Positions 50,371 through 60,655 of a stretch of 64,000 nt of DNA are shown here, piece after piece. Source of the stretch: Nonomuraea aurantiaca (GTDB taxonomy: Bacteria; Actinomycetota; Actinomycetes; Streptosporangiales; Streptosporangiaceae); assembly GCF_020215705.1 (NCBI RefSeq), contig NZ_JAIWNB010000014.1, forward strand, positions 62,001 to 126,000, given 5' to 3'. Numbering within the stretch: the stretch's first letter is position 1; the number at the start of each line of letters is the position of its first letter. The position numbers and the translations under genes were made by a program. Under the pieces are notes generated by a model. It searched no databases. It saw only the letters and a list, made by a program, of their open reading frames with translations, and was not told where the DNA came from.

Positions 50371-52742
50371 CGCGGGCGCCACAGCGGCGGCGACCGCGAG
50401 CGCCACGCACCCCGCGATCACCGCGCCGACCGCCGGCCAGGGCACACTGATCGCGATCGGCCCGGCGATCTGCACCAGCGAGCTCCAGAGTCCGCCCAGG
50501 CTGATCGCCGCGACGGCGGCGGCCAGCACCACGCCGATGGCCACGACCAGGAGCGCCTCGCCGGCGACGTACCTCACCACCTGGCCGCGGGTCGCGCCGA
50601 GCAGTCGCAGCGACGCCCGCTCCGCCGTCCGATCGGAAGCCGCCATCAGCAGGATGTTGACCAGCGAGATCGCGGTGTAGGCGAGGATGATGCCGAGCAC
50701 CACCAGGAGCCCGAGGCGGCTGGCGGACCCGCGCCGGTCGCCCGTCTCGCTCACCCAGGCGTCCTTGGTGAGCGCCCGCGCGTTGTGCCCCTGCGTGGAT
50801 TGCCGCAGAGCGGCCTCCACGTCCCGCGCCGAGGCTCCTGGCCGCAGCTTCACATAGGCCGTGGTCACCGGCGCGGAGAAGGCATGTGCGGTGGTGACGT
50901 AGGAGTCGGACGGCGCGTTCGGGCCGAGGAGCGCGACCACCTTGAGCGAGATCTCGCTGCCGTCGGCCCGCCACAGCTTCGCGCTCTCGCCGAGTTCGAG
51001 TTCCCACGTCTCCGAGACCGCGATGGTCCGGTCATTCAGCTGTGCCAGGGAGCCCTTGGTCACCGGGATGTCGAGCACGCTCCCGAGCCGGGCCGGGTCC
51101 ACGGCCTCGGTAGGCCGCTGGATCAGCGCGGTCTTACCCTCAAGGGTGTACATGCTGGTCGGGGCCGTTGTCGCGATCTCCACATCGCGGATGGCCCGCA
51201 GGCGCTCGACGAGTTGCCGATCCAGTCCTACGGATCCTTCGGGGAGCACCAGATAGTCGGCCCGTACGGGCGCCGCCTGCATCGCGGTCTTGGCCGCGTC
51301 GGTCATCGCGGCCGCGCCGAGCAGCGCGGCAGCCAGTCCCACCGCGACCAGGACCGGGGCCGCCGTCGCCGCGGTCTGCCTGACGGAGGTGGCCGCGGCG
51401 GCGGGCACCAAGGTGGCGCCCGCGCCGCGAAGGCGGCTCAGCGGTACGGCGAGCAGCCTGGCGACCGGTCGCACGACGACCGGGGCGAGCAGGCCGATGC
51501 CCGCCACGAGCAGCATCAAGATCGGCATGAACGACTTGTTGTTGGTGGCGCCCTGCGGATCGCTCACGGCGTTCACCGCCATGCTGATCAGCGCGGCGGT
51601 GAACAGCCCCACGCCGACGAGCAGGCGCCCCCAGGTCATCACCCGAGGCTCGATCGCGGCCTCGCGCATGGCCTCCGCCGGGTGCACCCGACCGGCCCGC
51701 CTGGCCGCGACGCTCACGCCTACCAGCGCGACCACCACGCTCACGGCGAAGGCCGTGACCGCCGTCCAGGTCTGCCTGCTCGGCATCAGCCAGGCAGGCG
51801 CCATCCCGAGGCCGACCAGCCAATCCAGAATCGGCCCCGCGGCGTACGGCCCGGCCAGCGCCCCCAGCGCGGAGGCGGCCACGGCGACGAATCCGGCCTC
51901 CCCGTACACCATGCGCCGCACCTGACGGCGGGTCGCGCCGACGGTCCGCAACAGCGCGAACTCGCGCCGCCGCTGCGCCACCGCGAACGCGAACGTCGAC
52001 GACACCACGAAGACGGCGATGAACACGGCGAATCCGGCGGCGATGCCGACGATCGTATTGGCGTTGTTACGGGCCCGCTCGTCACCCTCGCGGTTAGGGT
52101 CCATCAGCGCCCGCTCCTGCCCGGTGAGCACGGGTACGCCGCTCGGCCTCGTCCACAGGGCGAGCGCGTCGATGCGCGGAGACAGCCTGGCGGCCTGATC
52201 GTCGGTGAAGAACACGGTGGGCGGGCCGTCCGTCACACCCACCACGGTGTACGGCTTCGTCCCCGACCGCGTGATCACGCGCACCTTGTCGCCCACCCGG
52301 GCTCCCGCGCTGACCACGATTTCCCGCGCGGTCCGCGGCGCCCGGCCTTCGACCAGCCGCTGCGGCGCCGTACGGGACGCCGACCAGGGCCGGCCCACCG
52401 CGTCCTGTCCCCCCTCGCCCTGCCCCTGGCCGCTCGCGATCTGCGCGGGGAAGATCCGGTCGACGACCGCACCGGGGAAGCGGGCGGCCAGCTCGGCGGT
52501 CAGGCCGTGTCTCTCCGCCAGCGGCCGGCTCTGCTCTCCCTGCCAGGTCTCCACGCGCAGCCGCTCGTCGGGCACGACCACGTACGGCGCGGCGGCGTAA
52601 CGCTGCGGGGCGCGGTCGGGAGAGTCCACAGTGGTGGCCAGCACCTGACCCATCGCGGCGATCAGGGCGGTGCCGAGCGCGAGTGCGAGGAAGGTGCCGA
52701 CGAAGGAGACCAGGCGAGTGCGCAGGGTGTGCCACGCGATGT

Positions 52743-52749
<7 letters not shown>
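50356..52749 (-). CDS. FtsX/MacB-type ABC transporter permease
   Basis: A 797-residue permease with two FtsX core domains. The first helix carries MLNIAWHTLRTRLVSFVGTF; a large extracytoplasmic domain (about 45-230) follows, then VFIAVFVVSSTFAFAVAQRRREFALLRT (the conserved cytosolic motif) and two further helices. A mid-protein helix pair and a second outer domain (about 510-640) end with LGLLVVLGIILAYTAISLVN and SLRLLGATRGQVVRY. Such proteins export lipids, peptides or drugs with a LolD-like ATPase, encoded directly upstream with a seven-base overlap. Confidence 0.87.
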
Positions 52750-53483
<734 letters not shown>

Positions 53484-53758
53484 GATCAGAACGCTAGGGA
53501 CGCCGGCCCGCCCGCGGTATCGGACAAGTGACTAGGACCAGACCTCCGCCGCCGTGTCCCCGTAGAAGCACGCACGAAGAACCCGACGTTCGTCCTCCAG
53601 GACCATCTTCAAGAGCATCTTCCAGGGCGGCGCGCCCCAAGAACCTTGGTGGCCGATTGGGTGCGACCCATGCGTTCATTTTGATCACACATGAGTTCCC
53701 CTGGAGCCAGCGGAGGGCACCAAGCAGAGACGGATAAACCGACCAAAGGGGACATTCA

Positions 53759-54277
53759 ATGCCCAAAGCGATCATCCCCATCATCTTCGCCCTTGCGATT
53801 GCCGTGATGCCCACTGCGGCCGCCGGCGCGCTCACGCGCCTGGACCTGAACGAACAGGACCGGACCTTTCTCCGGCAGGCACACCAAGGAAACCTGGCCG
53901 AGATCCAGGCCGGACAGGCCGCCCAGGACAAGGGCGCCAGCCATGCGGTCAGGGAACTGGGCGCCAAACTGATCAGCGATCACACCAAGATGGACGACGA
54001 CGTGAGCCGGGTCGCCAAGCAGGCGGGGGTGGACCTGCCCACCCAGCCGAGTGCCGCCCAGCGCCGCCAACTCGGGGAGGTGGCCGGCAAGAGTGGCGAA
54101 GCATTCGACCGAGCATGGCTGGCCGCGCAGATCGCCGGGCACCGCCAGAGTCTCGCCAACGGCGCCAAGGAACTGCGGAAGGGATCCTCGCCGGAGGTGA
54201 AGAAGCTCGCCACCGATGCCAAGCCCATCGTCCAGATGCACCTGGACCTGCTGCAGGAGGCCAAAGGCGGCACCTGA
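53759..54277 (+). CDS. DUF4142 exported protein
   Basis: A 172-residue protein with a signal peptide (AIIPIIFALAIAVMPTAAAGA) and a four-helix, ferritin-like DUF4142 domain: DRTFLRQAHQGNLAEIQAGQ, VRELGAKLISDHTKMDDDV, FDRAWLAAQIAGHRQSL and VKKLATDAKPIVQMHLDL. The family is extracytoplasmic with no proven function; stress and symbiosis roles have been suggested. AGGGG lies eight bases before the ATG. The 275 bases upstream, divergent from the ABC ATPase, contain no other gene. Confidence 0.83.
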   Translation: MPKAIIPIIFALAIAVMPTAAAGALTRLDLNEQDRTFLRQAHQGNLAEIQAGQAAQDKGASHAVRELGAKLISDHTKMDDDVSRVAKQAGVDLPTQPSAAQRRQLGEVAGKSGEAFDRAWLAAQIAGHRQSLANGAKELRKGSSPEVKKLATDAKPIVQMHLDLLQEAKGGT

Positions 54278-54289
54278 GGCGTGAGCGCG

Positions 54290-56176
54290 TCAAAGGTCCA
54301 GAATGACGTCCTCTCGTGGGCGGGAGCAGCAGATGAGCGCGTCGCCTTCGGCGGGCGCGTCGAGCGGCTGGGGCGAGTAGTCGACGCTTCCGGCCAGCAG
54401 TCCGCTCTCACAGTTGTGGCAGACGCCGGTGCGGCATGACCAGCGGGTGGGCACGTCGCAGGCTTCGGCGAGCTCCAGCAGGCTCATGTACGCGCTGCTC
54501 CAGCTCACCGTCAGCCCGCTGCGCGCGAAGGAGACCGCAGGCCCGTCGCCCGGCGGACCTGCGGGCGGGTGCACGGGAGTCACCGAGGCGCCCGTGACAC
54601 CGGGTGTAAGAGACGGACCGGCGCCGAAGATCTCCGTACGGACATGGGAGGGAGCCAGCGCGGAGCCGACGAGCGCGGCCGGCAGGTCCCGCATGAGCGC
54701 GGGAGGGCCGCACACGTAGGTGTCGGCACCGCGTGGCAGGCCGAGGCCGCAGAGCAGGTCGAGGGAGAGCCGGCCCCTGGAGTGGTAGTCGACGCCCTGC
54801 CGGTCGCCGGGGGCCGGACGGCTGTAACAGACGTGCCGGTGCGCGTTCGCCAATCGGCCGAGCAGGTCGCGGCTCTCGTCGGCGAAGGGGTGCTCGGTGC
54901 CGTCTCGAGCGCCGTACAGCCACCACACCTCACGGGAGGATCGCTCGGCGGCGAGCGTGTGCAGCATGGCCATGACGGGGGTGGCGCCGATGCCCGCCGA
55001 AATGAGGACGACGGGACCGTCACCGGCCACGAGCGTGAAAGCGCCTCGCGGAGCCGCGCACTCGAGAACGTCTCCGGTACGCAGATGGGCACGCAGGTAT
55101 CCGCTGGCCACCCCGTGCGGCTCCTGCTTGATGCTGAGGCGATACTCCCCGCCGCCCGGCGGGCCGGACAGCGAGTAACTGCGGATGAGCGACGCCCCGC
55201 CTTCCTCGGCCGGCACCCGGACGGTGAGGAACTGGCCCGGCAGCGCGGCAGGGAGCGGGCCGCCGTCGCCAGGCGCGGCAGGACGCGGGCCGCCATCGGC
55301 GGCGGGAGGACGCGGGCCGCCATCGGCGCCGTCGGCGGCGGGAGGGCGCGGGGTGCCGTCAGGGGCGGCAGTGAGTGGGGCGCCGTCGGCGGCGGCCAGC
55401 GTCACGGAGAACACGCTGGCGCTCTCCGCCGCGATCCGCTTCACCCGCAGTGGCCGGAACCCCGTCCAGGCCGGAGGCGGAGAGACGGCGGGGGCCAGGC
55501 CCGCGTTGCCGCCCGCTGCGCCGGAACCGTCGTCGGCCTGGTCGAGCAGCGCCTGCAACGACGTTCTCCAGCCGGGGCTGAGAGCGGGAATGCGCAGCGC
55601 CCGCGCGAGCTGCCGACGGGAGTGGCCCGGCAGGTACAGCAGCGCGTCTATGTCGGCGACCGTCACCCCCTCGGGACCGGAGGCGACCTTGACGAGCTCC
55701 TGTCCCGCCTCCACCCGGCCCTCGACGAGGACCTTCAGATAGAAACCCGGCCGCCGGTGGGACACCAGCAACGCGGCCATCTGGGGCTCCCCCATCCGCA
55801 GCCCCACCCGGTAGCAGGTGACACGCGGCTGGGTGACCTCGAACAGCGCGTCGCCCACCTTGAACTGGTCTCCGATGCAGACCTCGTCGTCCGGCAGCCC
55901 GTCGACGGTGAAGTTCTCCCCGAACTGCCCGTAGGCGAGGTCGTCGCGGCCCAGGTACTCCTGCCAGTGGCGGTAGGAGTCGAGCTGGTAGACCAGGACG
56001 GCACGGTACTCACCGCCGTGCCCGTCCAGATCCCCCTGGCCGTCCCCCTCGATGTTGAGCCGCCGCACCATCCGCGGGCCGGTGACGGCGTGCTTCCACA
56101 CGCCGGTGTGCACCGTCTTGCCCTGCCAGGCGATGTCCTGCGGAAGGCCGACGTTGACCGATACCAGCCGCGCCAT
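54290..56176 (-). CDS. MOSC-domain / ferredoxin-reductase / 2Fe-2S fusion protein
   Basis: A 628-residue multidomain redox protein. Residues 1-150: a MOSC (molybdenum-cofactor sulfurase C-terminal) domain with GDGQGDLDGHGGEYRAVLVY and GQFGENFTVDGL. Residues 150-225: a 3-alpha helix domain (LPGHSRRQLARALRIPALS). Residues 235-520: an FNR-like FAD/NAD part with SLIRSYSLSGPP, LISAGIGATPVMAML and YVCGPPALM. The C-terminus is a plant-type 2Fe-2S ferredoxin (CRTGVCHNCESG and a last ICCS). An insertion of PPAADGGP-like repeats sits at 265-315, inside the FAD domain. It should move electrons from NAD(P)H to the MOSC partner or substrate; the substrate is unknown. Confidence 0.85.
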   Translation of the reverse strand: MARLVSVNVGLPQDIAWQGKTVHTGVWKHAVTGPRMVRRLNIEGDGQGDLDGHGGEYRAVLVYQLDSYRHWQEYLGRDDLAYGQFGENFTVDGLPDDEVCIGDQFKVGDALFEVTQPRVTCYRVGLRMGEPQMAALLVSHRRPGFYLKVLVEGRVEAGQELVKVASGPEGVTVADIDALLYLPGHSRRQLARALRIPALSPGWRTSLQALLDQADDGSGAAGGNAGLAPAVSPPPAWTGFRPLRVKRIAAESASVFSVTLAAADGAPLTAAPDGTPRPPAADGADGGPRPPAADGGPRPAAPGDGGPLPAALPGQFLTVRVPAEEGGASLIRSYSLSGPPGGGEYRLSIKQEPHGVASGYLRAHLRTGDVLECAAPRGAFTLVAGDGPVVLISAGIGATPVMAMLHTLAAERSSREVWWLYGARDGTEHPFADESRDLLGRLANAHRHVCYSRPAPGDRQGVDYHSRGRLSLDLLCGLGLPRGADTYVCGPPALMRDLPAALVGSALAPSHVRTEIFGAGPSLTPGVTGASVTPVHPPAGPPGDGPAVSFARSGLTVSWSSAYMSLLELAEACDVPTRWSCRTGVCHNCESGLLAGSVDYSPQPLDAPAEGDALICCSRPREDVILDL

Positions 56177-56451
56177 GCGTCCCTCCTCGCGTCTGAGTCC
56201 GCGTACGGGGTACGGAGCCGGGCCACCCCTGGCAGACGGCAGTGGTGACCATCCCGGGTCACCGCGTGCGAAACCCCTTGACCCGCTGGACCATGGATCT
56301 CCATGGAAGTCGCCCTCTTGGGTTCCGGGCGGCGAGTCGTGGCGTAAAACCGAACGTACAGAACGAATAGCAATAAAACGGTCAGGCGCCCTTTGCCGGA
56401 AACGGGCGGCGGTGCATTGCCTGTCATGGAATTATTAGTTAACTTTCCTGT

Positions 56452-56703
56452 ATGAAGTCGCGCCCCCTAGCCGCGCTCACCTTGGCCGCGGCCACCCTCA
56501 TCACCACATTCAGCCTCGCTTCGCCCGCCCAAGCAGAAATACCCGGCTACGTCAAGCAGGGCACCTACGGCTGGCCCGACCAATGCGCCGGGATCGGCTA
56601 CAACGGTCAGACCAACCACACCTGGAGCCTGTACTACTGCGAGACCGTCATCCCGACCAACTGGAACGCCCCCGGCCTTTACTACCTGTGGGTTCAGTAC
56701 TAA
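56452..56703 (+). CDS. Small secreted peptide with two cysteines, family unknown
   Basis: An 83-residue preprotein. Residues 1-28 form a Sec signal peptide ending in SPAQA; the mature part would be 55 residues, rich in Trp, Tyr, Gly and Asn, with two cysteines (Cys45, Cys63) that could form one disulfide. There is no Shine-Dalgarno sequence; an AT-rich stretch with TATTAG-like elements lies directly upstream, so a leaderless transcript is possible. I do not recognise a family. The upstream 275 bases hold only this promoter region and the divergent MOSC gene start. Confidence 0.65.
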   Translation: MKSRPLAALTLAAATLITTFSLASPAQAEIPGYVKQGTYGWPDQCAGIGYNGQTNHTWSLYYCETVIPTNWNAPGLYYLWVQY

Positions 56704-56722
56704 ACGCAACGCGACGGCAGAT

Positions 56723-56960
56723 CTACGCCGGACCGGCACCGTCAGCGACGTGCGGAAGAACCATCTCGACCAGTGCGGCGACCTCGGCGTCGACCATCTG
56801 ACGACGACGTCGCCGAAGAACAGGACCCGGTCCTCCGGCTCGCCGAGCGCCTCCTGGAGCGCGAGCCGGTACGGGTCCTGCAACCGCGCGGACAGGATCT
56901 CGCCCACGGCCGGATCACCTGGCTGGGTGAGTAGTCGGGCCTGTTCATGAACGTCCTTCT
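56723..56960 (-). pseudogene. Decayed coding remnant, no intact gene in 56704-57168
   Basis: Between the secreted peptide and the aminopeptidase is a 465-base stretch without a real gene. On the minus strand one frame reads QPGDPAVGEILSARLQDPYR and LALQEALGEPEDRVLFFGDV as good protein-like sequence. A one-base shift then continues VDAEVAALVEMVLPHVADGA to a stop at 56723. No start or family can be given; it looks like the C-terminus of a lost gene. Confidence 0.4.
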
Positions 56961-57168
56961 GGCCGACGCCGCAAATGGCGGCAAGTGTGCCGCCTCTCCG
57001 GCAAACCTTATATAGAGGGCTTTCGCCTAATTGCCAGAGGTTCGTCGTCGAACCATTCGGTCGGCTTTGGAGGTGCTGGCGAGCAATTTCTCCACCGCGA
57101 AAGCGCTCGATACCATGGCGCTTCAGCCGCAGGCGCACGTGCGAACGACCTGGAAAGGCGTGATCGAG

Positions 57169-57987
57169 ATGCGGGTGCTCGTCTCGGTGGACATGGAGGG
57201 AATCGCCGGGGTGGTCGACGGCGATGATGTCATTCCCGGCCACAGCGAATACGAGCGCAACCGCAAGCTGCTCACAGCGGAGGCCAGCGCAGCAGTCCGC
57301 GGCGTCCACGCCTACGAGGCAGGCGCCCAGGTGCTGGTCACCGAGGCCCACGCGCGTTTCCGCAACCTTCTCCCCGAACTGCTGGACCGGCGTGCCGAAT
57401 TACTCCGTGGCGCGCCCAAGCCCGGCGGAATGATGGCCGGACTGGCGGACACCATCGACGCGGTGCTGTTCATCGGCTACCACGGCAAGGCGGGCACGCC
57501 CCGCTCGGTCATGGCTCACACCGTCTCTGGCGGAGTGATCGCCGACGTGCGCTGCAATGGCCGCTCCCTTGGTGAGATCGGCCTGAACACCGCACTCGCG
57601 GCGCACAGTGGCGTACCGCCGGTGCTGGTGAGCGGCGATGACACCGTGGCGGCAGAGGCGGCAGAGGTTGCCCCGGGCATCCGCTCCGTGGTGGTCAAGC
57701 AGGCGCTGGGCGCTCGCGCCGCCGCGCTGCTGCATCCCGACGAGGCATGCGACAGGATCGAACAGGCGATACCTGAGGCATTGGCCGGCCGCGGGGCCGT
57801 CCGTCCACTGCGCTTCGACGGCCCGGTGCGGTTGGAAGTACGGGTACATCGGCCGCGGATGACCGAGCACGCGCTGCTGGTGCCGGGAATGGAACTCGGA
57901 GACGGCTGCACGCTGCGCTACGCGGCACCGGACTTCCCGACCGCGTACCAGGTCACCGAACTCATCGCCACGCTCGGCGCCGTCTGA
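57169..57987 (+). CDS. M55 D-aminopeptidase, DppA-like
   Basis: A 272-residue zinc peptidase. It begins MRVLVSVDMEGIAGV with the metal ligands Asp8 and Glu10. His61 lies in VTEAHARFRNLLPEL (DppA has TDSHG here, so the loop differs), His105 in FIGYHGKAGTPRS and Glu136 in GRSLGEIGLN. All five expected metal or catalytic positions are present. DppA hydrolyses D-Ala-D-Ala dipeptides, feeding peptidoglycan-derived D-amino acids into metabolism. ATG 57169, with GGAAAGG 10 bases upstream, was chosen over an upstream in-frame start at 57031 because it matches the family N-terminus. Confidence 0.85.
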   Translation: MRVLVSVDMEGIAGVVDGDDVIPGHSEYERNRKLLTAEASAAVRGVHAYEAGAQVLVTEAHARFRNLLPELLDRRAELLRGAPKPGGMMAGLADTIDAVLFIGYHGKAGTPRSVMAHTVSGGVIADVRCNGRSLGEIGLNTALAAHSGVPPVLVSGDDTVAAEAAEVAPGIRSVVVKQALGARAAALLHPDEACDRIEQAIPEALAGRGAVRPLRFDGPVRLEVRVHRPRMTEHALLVPGMELGDGCTLRYAAPDFPTAYQVTELIATLGAV

Positions 57988-58061
57988 AAAGGAGACGGCA
58001 GGCAGACCGTGCCTGGCCGGCACCGCCGTGGCCCGATCGCCACCGGTATGACCCAGATGGA

Positions 58062-59909
58062 TCAGGAAGCCTTCGGTTGTTTCCGGTGCCGCCATGGGAT
58101 CCACAGGCCGAGACCGGACATGGTCAGGCCGAGCAGTGTCATGAACACGATCGTCGGCCACTGCAGCCATTCGGGCAGGTAGAGGGCCAGGAACCAGCCG
58201 CGTGACCCGGCCCCGGTCAGCTTGAAGATCCCCGGCACGATGCCCTGCGGGATCAGCGGGATCGCGCCGAAGCCCCAGCAGATGGCGGTGATGATCCGCT
58301 CGCGTTTGGGCAGGTTGTACGGGGTGTTGGTGGGACGGCGGCCGGTTCGCATCAGGTCGAGCAGCTCGGGCCCCTGCGCGCTCAGCCGCCGCTGGGCGAG
58401 GAGGCCGAAGCCCCAGGCACACAGGAGGCCGGTCACCACGCCGACGGGGACTCCCGGCCAGCCGTACAGCCAGGCCACCAGCCCGGCGGGGGCGGCGGTG
58501 AGCGCGCACAGGGCGAGCATGGCGTACACCAGCCCGCTGGCCGAGCCCTCGTCCTCGGTGGAGCGCAGCGGGTTGCCCGACCTGCGGTGCGGGTCGGTGC
58601 CGGGGACCAGCGCGTACGCCGACATCAGCGGCACCAGCCCGGCCCCGCCGCCGAGCAGCGCCGCCAGCAGCGCGAGCACCACCGGCCACGGGCCGTCCAC
58701 CGCCGCCGTCAGCGCCAGGGTGAGGACGGTTGCGGGCGGGGCGACGCTCAGCAGCCAGGCCAGCTGCCTGCCTCGTACGTCTTCGGCGTTCGGGGTCATG
58801 ATCGTGAGCCAGAGGGCGGTGCCGTCGCCGCTGTACAGGTTGGCGGACATGCCCGCGGCCATGACGATGAAGATCGGACCGGCCCAGGGGAGCATGCCCG
58901 GCCAGCCGAGGATGAGCGGAGCGGCGGCGAACGCCAGGCCGTAGGCGAGGGCGAAGGTGAGCTGGTGGGTGCGGACGAGGTCGCGCGACCAGGTCCGCAG
59001 CTCCTTGCCCAGCACGGCCCGGCTCTGCCGCGTCGCCTCCCGGCCTTCCGGCTCGACACGCCGTTCCCCGCCCGCTCGTCGGCCCGTCCGTCCGCTTGCT
59101 CGGCTGCCCGTCCGTCCGCTCGTTCGGCCGCTCGTTCGGCCGCTCGTTCGGCCGCTCGTTCGGCCGCTCGTCCGGTTCGCGCTCGTACGCCTGGTCAGCA
59201 ACGCGGCCCACGCGGCCAGCAGGAGGGCCACCAGCAGCGCCAGCGCGGCCAGCGCCACGACCGCCTGCCGCCAGTCGCCCTGGACCGCCAGCACCCCCCA
59301 CCCGGACGGCAGATACCGGACGAACTGCGGCACCTCGCCGCTCACCCCGAACGCCACGGCGAACACCCAGCCCTGTCCGAGCGCCGCCAGAATCGTCCCG
59401 TTGATCACCCCCGCCAGCACCGCGCCCAGCCGCGAGCGCAGTACGATCCCCAGCACCGCCACGGCAACCTTCGACAGCAGCACGAACGCGGCCAGCTGCA
59501 ACACCACCGCCGGCACGGTCACGAGGACGGCACCGGCGCCGTGCCGCACCCCCTCGGCCACCAGCCCACCCAGCGCGAGCAGACTCGTGGCGGGCGCGAC
59601 CCCGACGAACGCCGCCGCCAGCAGCCCCGCGGCCAGCCGCCGCGGCGGTAACCCCAGCAGCGCGAAGTATTCAGGGCGCAGTGTCTCGTCCCCGCCCCCG
59701 GCGAAGACGGGCCCCAGCATCCAGCCCAGCATCCACACGGCGTACGCGGCGGGCAGCAGCGCGGGGGCGGACACGGCCAGCACGATCGTGCCGCCCGCCA
59801 GCGCCACCCCCAGAATCCCGCCCGTCGCCACGATCCCGGCGCGCTGGCCGGTCATCGAATGCCGCAGGACGGCGGTCTTCATCCGCACCATGATCAGCTC
59901 GACAGCCAC
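58062..59909 (-). CDS. ABC-2-type exporter permease with basic repeat insert
   Basis: A 615-residue polytopic protein with twelve or more membrane helices in two halves. The first half has VFAGGGDETLRPEYFALLG, a conserved-looking cytosolic motif; the second has AGMSANLYSGDGTALWL, which parallels it. Between them, at about 245-280, a cytosolic insert of SGRT units is encoded by a 12-bp tandem repeat. The GTG at 59909 gives a 16-base overlap with the ATPase gene; an ATG at 59891 is an alternative. It forms a TetR-ATPase-permease operon. The exported compound is unknown. Confidence 0.8.
   Translation of the reverse strand: MAVELIMVRMKTAVLRHSMTGQRAGIVATGGILGVALAGGTIVLAVSAPALLPAAYAVWMLGWMLGPVFAGGGDETLRPEYFALLGLPPRRLAAGLLAAAFVGVAPATSLLALGGLVAEGVRHGAGAVLVTVPAVVLQLAAFVLLSKVAVAVLGIVLRSRLGAVLAGVINGTILAALGQGWVFAVAFGVSGEVPQFVRYLPSGWGVLAVQGDWRQAVVALAALALLVALLLAAWAALLTRRTSANRTSGRTSGRTSGRTSGRTSGRTGSRASGRTGRRAGGERRVEPEGREATRQSRAVLGKELRTWSRDLVRTHQLTFALAYGLAFAAAPLILGWPGMLPWAGPIFIVMAAGMSANLYSGDGTALWLTIMTPNAEDVRGRQLAWLLSVAPPATVLTLALTAAVDGPWPVVLALLAALLGGGAGLVPLMSAYALVPGTDPHRRSGNPLRSTEDEGSASGLVYAMLALCALTAAPAGLVAWLYGWPGVPVGVVTGLLCAWGFGLLAQRRLSAQGPELLDLMRTGRRPTNTPYNLPKRERIITAICWGFGAIPLIPQGIVPGIFKLTGAGSRGWFLALYLPEWLQWPTIVFMTLLGLTMSGLGLWIPWRHRKQPKAS
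59117..59176 (-). repeat. Five-copy 12-bp tandem repeat in the permease gene
   Basis: Four perfect copies of CGCTCGTTCGGC and one diverged copy run head to tail. In the coding strand they encode repeated SGRT-like tetrads, so the reading frame is kept whatever the copy number. Related degenerate units extend upstream to about 59075. Confidence 0.75.
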
Positions 59910-60655
59910 GTCAGTCCCTTCATGGCGCCGCCGTCGCCGGTCGCGACGAGTTCCACGAACCTGTCCTCCAGCGACTCATCGCCCTTGACGTCCACCAGCG
60001 TGCCCGCCGCCACGACCTTGCCCTTGTCGATCACCGCGACGTGGTCGCACAGCTGCTCGACCAGCGCCATCACGTGGCTGGACAGCACCACGGAGCCGCC
60101 GCCCGCCACGAACCCGCGCAGAATCTCCTTGATCGTCGCCGCCGACACCGGGTCCACCGCCTCGAACGGCTCGTCCAGCACCAGCAACCGGGGCGCGTGC
60201 AGCAGCGCCGTCGCCAGGCCGATCTTCTTGCGCATGCCGGTCGAGTACTCGATCACCAGCGTCCTGTCCGCCTCGGCCAGCTCCAGCACCTCCAGCAGCT
60301 CCCCGGCCCGCTCGGCCACCACCCGTTCGGGCAGACCCCGGAGCAGACCGAGATAGGTCAGCACCTCCCGCCCGGTCAGCCGCTCAGGCATGGCCAAGCC
60401 GTCGGGCAACACCCCGACCAGCTCCTTGGCCCGCTGCCGCGGATCCCCCCAGACGTCCGTCCCGAAGATCCGCGCGGTGCCGCTGTCGGGCCGTAACAGC
60501 CCGACGGCCATCGACAGGGTGGTGGTCTTGCCTGCCCCGTTCTGCCCGACCAGGCCGTAAAAGGAGCCCTGGGGGATGGTGAGGTCGAGGTGGTCGACGG
60601 CGGTGTTCGTGCCGAAGACCTTGGTGAGACCGGCGAGATCGAGCGCCGCCGTCAT
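59894..60655 (-). CDS. ABC transporter ATPase (ABC-2 exporter type)
   Basis: A 253-residue ATPase. Walker A GQNGAGKTTTLS (about 39-46); the Q-loop region has GVLPDGLAMPERLTG; the signature reads YSTGMRKKIGLATALL, a normal variant in ABC-2 exporters; Walker B LLVLDEPFEAVD, H-loop VVLSSHVM. It is paired with the permease that overlaps its 3' end and is preceded, with an ATGA overlap, by the TetR regulator. Confidence 0.88.
   Translation of the reverse strand: MTAALDLAGLTKVFGTNTAVDHLDLTIPQGSFYGLVGQNGAGKTTTLSMAVGLLRPDSGTARIFGTDVWGDPRQRAKELVGVLPDGLAMPERLTGREVLTYLGLLRGLPERVVAERAGELLEVLELAEADRTLVIEYSTGMRKKIGLATALLHAPRLLVLDEPFEAVDPVSAATIKEILRGFVAGGGSVVLSSHVMALVEQLCDHVAVIDKGKVVAAGTLVDVKGDESLEDRFVELVATGDGGAMKGLTWLSS

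Noticed and set aside
53484..53758. Possible short coding frame between ABC ATPase and DUF4142
   Set aside because: Frames here lack protein-like composition and ribosome-binding sites; it reads as a divergent promoter region.
56467..57351. Minus-strand gene across the secreted peptide and aminopeptidase starts
   Set aside because: Only a middle stretch is protein-like and it is frameshifted; the rest is the complement of two real genes.
59117..59176. CRISPR array
   Set aside because: The 12-bp units have no spacers and lie in frame inside a permease gene.
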